From Proteromonas lacertae (taxonomy: Eukaryota; Sar; Bigyra; Opalinata; Proteromonadidae), in NCBI GenBank assembly GCA_002245135.1, contig NGBS01000038.1:1-61851 (forward strand): 61,851 bases of DNA, in the 5' to 3' direction. Below, piece after piece: positions 55,535 through 61,851 of the stretch (the first letter of the stretch is position 1; every line of letters starts with the position of its first letter). The notes under the pieces were generated by a model, which was not told where the DNA came from, searched no databases, and was given only the letters and a program-made list of their open reading frames with translations. The translations under genes were made by a program, and so were the position numbers.

Positions 55535-56484
55535 GGTTAATTACTAAATTGTATAAGTAATTATCATATCATAGGTTAATATATCTTAACATTATTTATG
55601 CAAATCATTAACTACATTCTTATCAAGTTTATGTAAATCTTCAATTGTAAATATTTTAGGATATAAACTACATTGAATATCTTTTGAATAATCTTCTAAA
55701 TATTGTTTAAATTTTTCATTTTTCATTATTTTATCTACATCATAATAAAATGGAAATACAATAACATTATTAATAACATAACATATATCATAATCTATAT
55801 CAATATCAAATTGACCAATATAATAATTACCTTCTCCACATCCTATTGATGTTGTAGTATTTTGAAAATATTTATTAAATATATTCATCTGAATATTATT
55901 AAACTTAATCACATTATTTTTCCATTTTGCATTATACATAATTGAATACCACACTAATTCATTGAATAATAGTTTATATAGAGGATGATTTTTATCTGAT
56001 TGTATTTTATTCTTGAAAAAATCCTTCATAATTTCAAATTCTCTTTTACTACATCTGTGACTTGTACAGAAATAAACATACTTAAATACTTCTTTAGAGA
56101 TAAATTCTAATTGAACTTTATCAATTGATTCATAATCTAATATTTTGTATTTTACAATATAATGTGATAAATGTGAATCTAATCGATCAACATTTAATTC
56201 AATATCATTTTCCAAATTTGATTCTTTACCTCTTTCACATGGAAAGAGATATTTCTTTATAAAATTAAAATAACCAAGAGTATTCACAGTTGTTTTAATA
56301 CAGTTTGTATAAATTTCATCCCAATAATTTCTATCTTTATAATATGCTTTATATATAGCTGCAAAATATAAATGTCTTGGTACTCGATTGTATAAAGAAA
56401 TAAGATTATCATCAATTGCATTTCCTAAATCTTCAGGTAAACAATTTTCTTTCCTTATTTTTATCTCTTTTTCATTACAAATAT
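55535..56484 (-). repeat. Right arm of the 950-base inverted duplication
   Basis: Exact-looking inverted copy of 52269-53218, covering the 3' part of the NTPase gene and 57 bases of its 3' flank. Ends at 56484, where the sequence switches to an AT-rich filler and a GC-rich 45-base patch. Confidence 0.85.
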
Positions 56485-56578
56485 ATAATAATAGTAAATA
56501 AAGGTTCTGGCACACCGAGCCGTATGACTCGGGCTCCTGGCACACCAAACCAAATTTTTTAAAATATTCTAATATCAT
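55592..56578 (-). pseudogene. 5'-truncated inverted copy of the NTPase gene
   Basis: 328-codon frame. From ICNEKEIKIRKENCLPEDLG to the end it is identical to the protein of 51441-53161. The first 33 codons are unrelated and come from filler sequence, and the Walker A region is missing, so it cannot be an active NTPase. The identity shows the duplication is very recent, or kept identical by gene conversion, or produced by assembly. Confidence 0.75.
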
Positions 56579-56873
56579 ATATGGATAATCTAATTAAAGA
56601 AGAAGCAGAAAATGGTTTTGATTCTTTATATGAAATGTGTAATGTATATCTCAATAAGAAAGATGATGGGAGCAATGACTATCAAACATCAATTGAAATA
56701 GCATGTGAGATTATATTAAAATTAAAATAATTAAATGAAGAATATCATCTAGGATTAGATGATATGGTATTACATCAAATAGGAAGATTAGAAGGGAAAA
56801 AATAGCAAGTCAATATTTACAAAAAGAATTAGAAAAACAATTAAATGAAATAATACCAAGTTTAAACAATATG
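56579..56873 (+). pseudogene. Short gene remnant
   Basis: From ATG at 56581 about 48 codons read as a plausible protein (EEAENGFDSLYEMCNVYLNK) and stop; coding-like sequence continues (YHLGLDDMVLHQIGRLEGKK) with further interruptions up to about 56.87 kb. No intron signals connect them. The family is not recognised. Confidence 0.35.
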
Positions 56874-57429
56874 TTAAAAATCAAATAAAAATTTATTAGT
56901 CTTCATATCTTCTTCATTTCTCAATTCATTCAAGAATAAATCACATAACTTTACATTATTATCACTTTCATATATTACATTACTACTCTTCATATTCTCA
57001 ACTACTATACCATTTTCATATAATATCATCAAAATATTACATAATCCACATAATAAACTCAAAATACCATCATTTGATATTCTCTCACTCTTAATAATCT
57101 CTTCTAAATCTCTCATATAGTACATTCTTTCTATTATCATCATATTACACCCGAAAACATGTATACGAAATGTAAATACAAAACAGAAACAATCACCTAA
57201 TAAACAGTTATTATCTAAGAATCTGAATATATTCTTCTCCTTCACTCCACTAATATCTATTAATTTGCTCCTTTTCATATCAATTTGATGATATGTGACA
57301 AAAACTATCTCAGAATTACTCTTTTCAACCCTATCTTTTATCTATAAAATAATATTTATAATATACTTTTATATCAGAAGGTAATAATGAGGATAACACA
57401 TCATCTTCCGAAGAATTTCTCAAAAACAT
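56874..57429 (-). CDS. Truncated pseudokinase-like protein
   Basis: Two exons from ATG at 57429 with a 25-base intron 57342-57366; 176 residues. It reads like the middle of a protein kinase: an N-lobe strand and hinge (MMIIERMYYMRDLEEII), helix E (LCGLCNILMILYENGIVVEN) and the catalytic loop region. In place of HRDxKxxN it has VENMKSSN, and in place of DFG it has DLF. It stops about 15 residues after that, so the activation segment and C-lobe are missing. The catalytic Asp is absent. This is either a small binding protein derived from a kinase or a decaying kinase copy. Confidence 0.5.
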
Positions 57430-57431
57430 TT

Positions 57432-57447
57432 TCAAACTTAAGTTTGA
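57432..57447. promoter_or_regulatory. Perfect 16-base palindrome directly upstream of the pseudokinase
   Basis: TCAAACTTAAGTTTGA, two bases before the start codon of the minus-strand gene. Nearly the same palindrome lies at 37178-37191 and a one-mismatch form at 27276-27290, both in very short divergent promoters. Confidence 0.4.
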
Positions 57448-57548
57448 TGTTTCTAAATCTTATCCGTTTCAAATAATTAAATGAATTATTTTTCTTCAAT
57501 AAAAACTGTATTATTAATCTTCTATTGTTTAGATTAGGAGAGATATAT

Positions 57549-57665
57549 GTATAACCGTAAGAATATCACTGTAGGTGGGTAAACCGTACCAGACTATTCT
57601 TAGGTGCCTTCTACAGGTAAGAATAAGCGATTTGAGTGTAAATTAGTTTTTGGTACGGGTTATAC
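57549..57665 (+). ncRNA. Candidate structured RNA of unknown class
   Basis: An unusually GC-rich 117-base patch with no coding frame in AT-rich DNA. GTATAACCGTA (57549-57559) pairs with TACGGGTTATAC (57654-57665) with a one-base bulge, closing the whole segment. Inside, ATTCTTA (57596-57602) pairs with TAAGAAT (57618-57624) around GGTGCCTTCTACAGG, which is one base off the GCCUUUUAC loop of U5 snRNA, and AGTTTTTGG (57645-57653) resembles an Sm site. A competing stem AACCGTACC / GGTACGGGTT also exists. A U5 snRNA would not normally have its ends paired outside the Sm site, so the class is unsettled, and the strand is not certain. Confidence 0.35.
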
Positions 57666-57806
57666 TGGAGTAAGCGGTGAATTTAAAATTCTTTATATAT
57701 TTTTGTGTATGAGTTATTTTATGGGTTAAAATTTTTTCTTTTGTTTTTTGTATATAATTTCATTTAACTTTTTCTTTATGTTATTTATCAATCATAATTT
57801 CAAAAA

Positions 57807-58145
57807 AATGTCAAGAATTTGGATCGAGAATGTTAATATAGAAGATAGAAATAAGTGTGAAGAATCTATGCAATCATTGAAAGTGAAGTAGCTAGAATAG
57901 TAGCTCAACCACCATCACCATCACCTCCAGTATTAATGTGGTATACATCTGATACAGCTGATGAGGATGACAGAAAGTATGAAGAATGGCGTGCAATTCA
58001 TAAACCAACTAGAGTAGCACAAGCAACCATACGTCCTAGAAAATGGGTTGATCCTGAAGAAGAGCGCAGAAAAACAAAGATGTTAAAGCGTTATGGTATT
58101 GATGAAAAGAACATCATTGAAGAAAGACTAAGATTTCATAACTAA
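57807..58145 (+). CDS. Small hypothetical protein
   Basis: The frame beginning ATGTCAAGAATTTGG (MSRIWIENVNIEDRNK) stops after about 28 codons; the downstream frame (VARIVAQPPSPSPPVLMWYT to RLRFHN, stop at 58145) is clearly coding. A 29-base GTGTGA...AAG intron would connect them, but its donor is not the usual GTATA. The product would be about 100 residues, Pro-rich then basic (RKWVDPEEERRKTKMLKRYG). Function unknown. Confidence 0.4.
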
Positions 58146-58272
58146 TTCTTAAATCATTGGTTTTAATTGAATTTTATTTTTTGATTGGTTGAATAGAAAT
58201 AAACATAATATTACTTAATTCTTTTCATTCGTAAATTTCTTGCGATTTTTGAAATAATCTACATAAATTAAA

Positions 58273-58857
58273 ATGAGTGATATACAAAACGATTTGGATG
58301 CTAATATTGAAAAACACTTACAAGAAGGTGAAATGTATGAGAATGATATGTCTGAAGTAAAATCATTAATTATTAAAGTATTTAAGGATATGTTGGATGG
58401 TATGTATTCTGTGATTGAAGAGTATGAAGATGATCCAGAATGGAGTGAACAACCAGGTGATGATATTGATATAACAATGGAAGAAGAAGAAGTGAAGGAA
58501 GAAAAACAAAGTGAATCTAAATCTAAAAAAAGAAAGGATATAACAAAGTTAGATTTAGATTCACAGATATGTAGTACTTGTGGTAAGAAGAAAGCTAATG
58601 ATGAATTTGGTTATAAGAGTGAAGGTGTATTCTATAAATCTTGTACAGAGTGTAGAAATAAAAAGAAGAGAAGATATGAAGAAGTAAAGAAAGGAAGTGA
58701 TAATAGTGGAGAAGATAAGAATCGTAAAGTAGAGAATATTTCCACTGCCGAGGGTCGACCAAAGGTAGAGGTTACTACAGTAGATCGTTCTACAAGTCCT
58801 ATCCCGGGGGTAGCTACAGTAGATCTAACTACATCACCTACCTGTATAATTAATTAA
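58273..58857 (+). CDS. Acidic protein with a Cx2C...Cx2C zinc motif
   Basis: 194 codons from ATG at 58273, no intron. The first 80 residues are acidic and helical. CSTCGKKKANDEFGY followed by CTECRNKKKRRYEE is a compact four-Cys zinc-binding motif of a kind common in proteins of large DNA viruses and some transcription-related proteins. The end contains two copies of a TVDxxTSP unit encoded in locally GC-richer DNA. The function is unknown. Together with the next two genes it forms an intronless run beside an integrase relic, so it may belong to a virus-like element rather than to the host. Confidence 0.5.
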   Translation: MSDIQNDLDANIEKHLQEGEMYENDMSEVKSLIIKVFKDMLDGMYSVIEEYEDDPEWSEQPGDDIDITMEEEEVKEEKQSESKSKKRKDITKLDLDSQICSTCGKKKANDEFGYKSEGVFYKSCTECRNKKKRRYEEVKKGSDNSGEDKNRKVENISTAEGRPKVEVTTVDRSTSPIPGVATVDLTTSPTCIIN

Positions 58858-58920
58858 CTTTGGTTTAAAATTCATTTTTATATTTCTATGCGTTTTTATA
58901 TATAAATAATATCACATAAT

Positions 58921-59304
58921 ATGCCATATAATTCATCATTAGTTATGCTAGGTGATATGAAAGATACTTTAAATGGTTTGAAACAAGAACTGTATATTTT
59001 ATTAGGTTGTGTAGTTCTATGGGTTCTTTATAAATGCAAGAGAATATGTGCATGGTGTTATCATAAAACCTGTCCTCCAGAATTAAGTGAAATATTAGCT
59101 GAGCCAGAACCTGCTGTTCAATTAGCATTACGATAATCTACTATTGTTTCTGCTATTCCATTTACTTTAACACCTGAAAATAGTAGAATAAATTCTAGAA
59201 ATGTTAGTGATAATGAAGATGAAGAACCATTAGAAACAGAAATAGAAATTATTCCTATTAATAAACCTGAGATTGAAATTCAAAAACCATTCATAAATAT
59301 TTAA
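58921..59304 (+). CDS. Small membrane-anchored hypothetical protein
   Basis: Starts at ATG 58921. One membrane segment (ELYILLGCVVLWVLYKC) is followed by a Cys-rich juxtamembrane stretch (CKRICAWCYHKTC) and an acidic tail. The coding-like region extends to about 59304 but is not continuous. No intron is seen. No family is recognised; membership in a virus-like element is possible. Confidence 0.35.
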
Positions 59305-59482
59305 TTTTATATAGTCTTTTATCTTATTTGATTTTTGAAAGTTATTTTTTGTACCCCCTTAAAAAATTACATAAAGAAAAACCGTTTTTTTTCATTCAGA
59401 CTTTTCTTACTCATTTTCAGTATTTTATTTTTTTCATTTTTTACTTTAATAGAAAATTAATTATTCAATCATTCAATCAAAA

Positions 59483-60629
59483 ATGCCAGCAGACAGAGTC
59501 AAACAACCAACCAATTCAGAATTATGCTCCCAGCTCCCATTAAAGGGACAGGCTTATGAGTTCTATCAGAAAGTGAGTCGTAACATCCAGCATTTAAAGA
59601 CATTTTGCGACGAAATGTATATTCAAAGTTTGGCTTATGATGACAGCAAAAAATCAAAGAAGAAGCAAAGTCCACCACAATTCAACTATATCGAATTAGA
59701 GAAGTCAGCTACAGCAGTTTATTATTGCTTTTCATGTAAGTTTGATAATCAGAAGTTAATTCCCATTAAACATCTAGAAACATTAGATCAAAATGAGTAT
59801 ATGAATTTATACTTTAGTGACGATGAGATGAAGAGTATAGTAAAACCAAATGTAAAACCGATTAAACCTTTTATTCAACCTCAGTTAAAACAACAACAAC
59901 AACCACAACAAGAACCACCACCACCAACTGTACCTCAAAAACCTAAAAGAGTTTATAAAAGAAGAACTGATACTGTAAAGAAACCTAAAACAAAAGCAGT
60001 TATTGATAGTGATGATGAATTAATTCATTTAAAGAAAAGAAAGATTGTTAAGGATTCTGATTTTGTTGACGAACCAGTGGGTATAATTGTGAAAGATACT
60101 GAATCAAGAACATCTGCTGATGATTTATTAAGTAGTCAAAGTCCTACCTTTACACCTCCAATGTCACCAAGGTCTGATACTACACTTCTTGATGTTACTG
60201 ATATTGATATTCTGGATGCTGAATTAAAATATTTTAATGCTGAATTAACTAAAAAAGATGAAGAAAAACAAAAAGAGATAGAAGAGAAAATTAAACATCA
60301 AGATGCTGAGAGAAAGAAACAAGAAGATGAAGAAAAAAAGAAAAAACAACAAGAAGAAGAAAGAGTTAGAAAAGTACAAGAAGAAGCAGAAAAGAAAAGA
60401 AAAGAAGAATTAGTTGTTATTAGAATGCCTTCAAGAAGAAGAGAATATGAGACAACAAGAAGAGTTAAGAAAGAAATGGGTATTAGAACAAAAGAGACAA
60501 ATGGAAGAAAAGATGAAAAAAGAAAACGATGAATTAGAAAAGAAGATGGAAGAAGAGTTTAAGAAAAGAATTGAAGAAGAGAAAAGAAAGAAAGCTGAAG
60601 AGTTTGAGAAGATGATGAAGAACTTATAA
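59483..60629 (+). CDS. Hypothetical protein with Pro/Gln-rich centre and long coiled coil
   Basis: Starts at ATG 59483. The N-terminal 90 residues look globular (QAYEFYQKVSRNIQHLKTFC; TAVYYCFSCKFDNQ). The centre is rich in Gln, Pro and basic residues with KRVYKRR and a TPPMSP motif; the C-terminal third is a strong Lys/Glu coiled coil. The coiled-coil coding signal runs to about 60629 but spans two frames, so the gene is either interrupted or has an unrecognised intron. The family is not recognised. Confidence 0.4.
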
Positions 60630-60766
60630 GTATTAATATATACTTTAAATTTGTCTGGTTTATGCTTTAATCCATATACTTGAAAAGCACTTTGAATTCA
60701 TTACTTTTGATGAAAATTGGTGTTTGTTTTTTATGTAAAAATAACATAAATAAAAAACATAAAAAG

Positions 60767-61851
60767 TTATACGAAATCATTAAATAGTGAATTTTTCTTA
60801 TATACTCTACCATATCTACTTTTTCTACCTTCTGGTACTGGTTGAATATCTGGTTCTATAGGTTGTGCTTTATTGTTTATACTATGAATTTGTCTTAATC
60901 TAAACTTGCCATTTGTTGTAATACTATTAACTGGTACTCTTTTTATTTCATGTGATTTGAATCTATATGAACCTATATCTCTAGGATTGAATTCTTTAGG
61001 TATTGTTCCATCCAAGTTCTTAACAGAATATGAAAACGGTCCAACTTTGTGTATTTGGTATACTTTATCAGTATAATAAGTAGTTTTTTGAAGTTTGTTA
61101 TCTCTACGTTCTTTTATTCTGACAAAATCATCAGCTTTAAAATGAGTATCACTTTTACGCTTCTTTAAGTTTCTAGCATGGGATTCTTTATACAATCTAT
61201 CTTGAACTTCAAAATCATTGAATACTTCATTTGGAGTTAGATTATTGAGTGCAGAATGTGGCTTTGCATTGTAATCATCTACAACAGTATATACTATATT
61301 ACACAATGATTCAATATTGTTAATTTTATCAAAATTCTTCATCAGAAAATGTATTAATTTTTCTATAAAACATATCTTTAATAGTTCTCACACATCGATC
61401 CAATATTTTCATTATATTATGTTCATTACGTTCTTTAAGTATAAATCGTATATGATTTTTATTAAACAAATCTAAAAATTTCTTACCATAGATAATACCA
61501 GACTCTTCATCTGACAAATATACTTCCTACAAAACGAGCGTTTTCATCCTTAGGTTGCATACCCTGATAAAACCATTTTTCAAACACTGGATACACATCA
61601 TTTTCTGATTTAGATTTAACATAATATATCCAACACTTACGACTAACAACTTCTATAATTAACAAAAATGGAACTTTTGTATTGTTGAAAAACACCAAAT
61701 CTATTTGATATGACCCAAGGTAACTTTTCAATTTCATATTTAATTCTATTCCTTTTAGTTGCAGTGATTTGATAATCTGTTTAGACTCTACAAGTTCACT
61801 ACTAGCTTTTTTAATATCAGATTTTTTAAAGTTATTCTCAAGTTCATTTAC
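60767..61851 (-). mobile_element. Virus-type (rve) integrase relic, probably Polinton-like (fossil)
   Basis: Three minus-strand frames cover the window edge. They show the retroviral-type integrase pattern: YQIDLVFF and FLLIIEVVSRKCWIYYVKSK around the first catalytic Asp, VVDDYNAKPHSALNNLTPNE near the end of the core, and a C-terminal chromo/SH3-like part (KADDFVRIKERRDNK; VYQIHKVGPFSYSVKNLDG). Polinton/Maverick elements and LTR retroelements both carry this fold; absence of reverse transcriptase in the visible part and the style of the C-terminus favour a Polinton-like source. It is broken, with about two breaks, and continues beyond the window. AT content matches the host, suggesting an older insertion than the left-edge element. 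Confidence 0.55.

Noticed and set aside
56501-56560. tRNA or tRNA-like fragment
   Set aside because: The hairpin is short, there is no acceptor stem of seven pairs, no T-loop and no anticodon arm.
57590-57665. Firm call of U5 snRNA
   Set aside because: The loop differs from the near-invariant U5 loop and the ends pair outside the Sm-like site, which is not the U5 layout. Kept only as a structured-RNA candidate.
58273-58857. Transcription elongation factor (TFIIS-type) zinc ribbon
   Set aside because: Cysteine spacing partly fits, but the DE catalytic hairpin of TFIIS is absent and the rest of the protein is unlike it.

Overview
The window is nuclear DNA of an AT-rich, flagellated single-celled eukaryote using the standard genetic code. 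Host genes are interrupted by very short introns (mostly 25-50 bases, GTATA...TAG) and polymorphic-looking (TA)n or (TTA)n runs, and several proteins carry Asn- or Thr-rich tracts. Flagellar biology is indicated by homologues of DRC4/GAS8, dynein-2 intermediate chain WDR60, a Tubby-like protein, polycystins and an LRRC45-like protein. A clear U11/U12-65K (RNPC3) homologue implies a minor spliceosome. I cannot name the species.

Layout. 1-2.04 kb: the end of a Polinton-type virus-like element (PolB C-terminus and two small frames, higher GC), ending in a 203-base palindrome. 2.05-3.65 kb: a separate 1.6-kb inverted repeat. 3.87-3.99 kb: a 5S rRNA gene. 4.4-11.4 kb (-): a polycystin-1/REJ-like receptor. 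11.9-24 kb: glycosyltransferase, SPRY-like genes, a C2/zinc protein, an LRR-coiled-coil protein and a copper P-type ATPase. 24-38.2 kb: a dead dual-specificity phosphatase, a small acidic protein, Tubby, a membrane-anchored protein, a FYVE protein, DRC4, RPS18, a MidA-like methyltransferase and a BTB protein, many as head-to-head pairs with 56-150 bases between start codons. 38.3-42.2 kb: a polycystin-2 channel fused to two ryanodine-receptor (RyR) repeats. 42.3-43.8 kb: RNPC3. 44-45.2 kb: an older Polinton-type PolB relic. 45.9-48 kb: WDR60.

48.5-61.85 kb is accessory DNA: large P-loop NTPase-type frames, a 950-base inverted duplication flanking a GC-richer Polinton-like block, a pseudokinase fragment, a possible structured RNA, a run of intronless small genes, and at the right edge a virus-type integrase relic.

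The strongest biology is the polycystin-2-RyR fusion lying 27 kb from a polycystin-1-like receptor, within a stretch rich in ciliary genes. Exon models for many genes were checked by hand: after intron removal the length is a multiple of three and the protein family continues across each junction.
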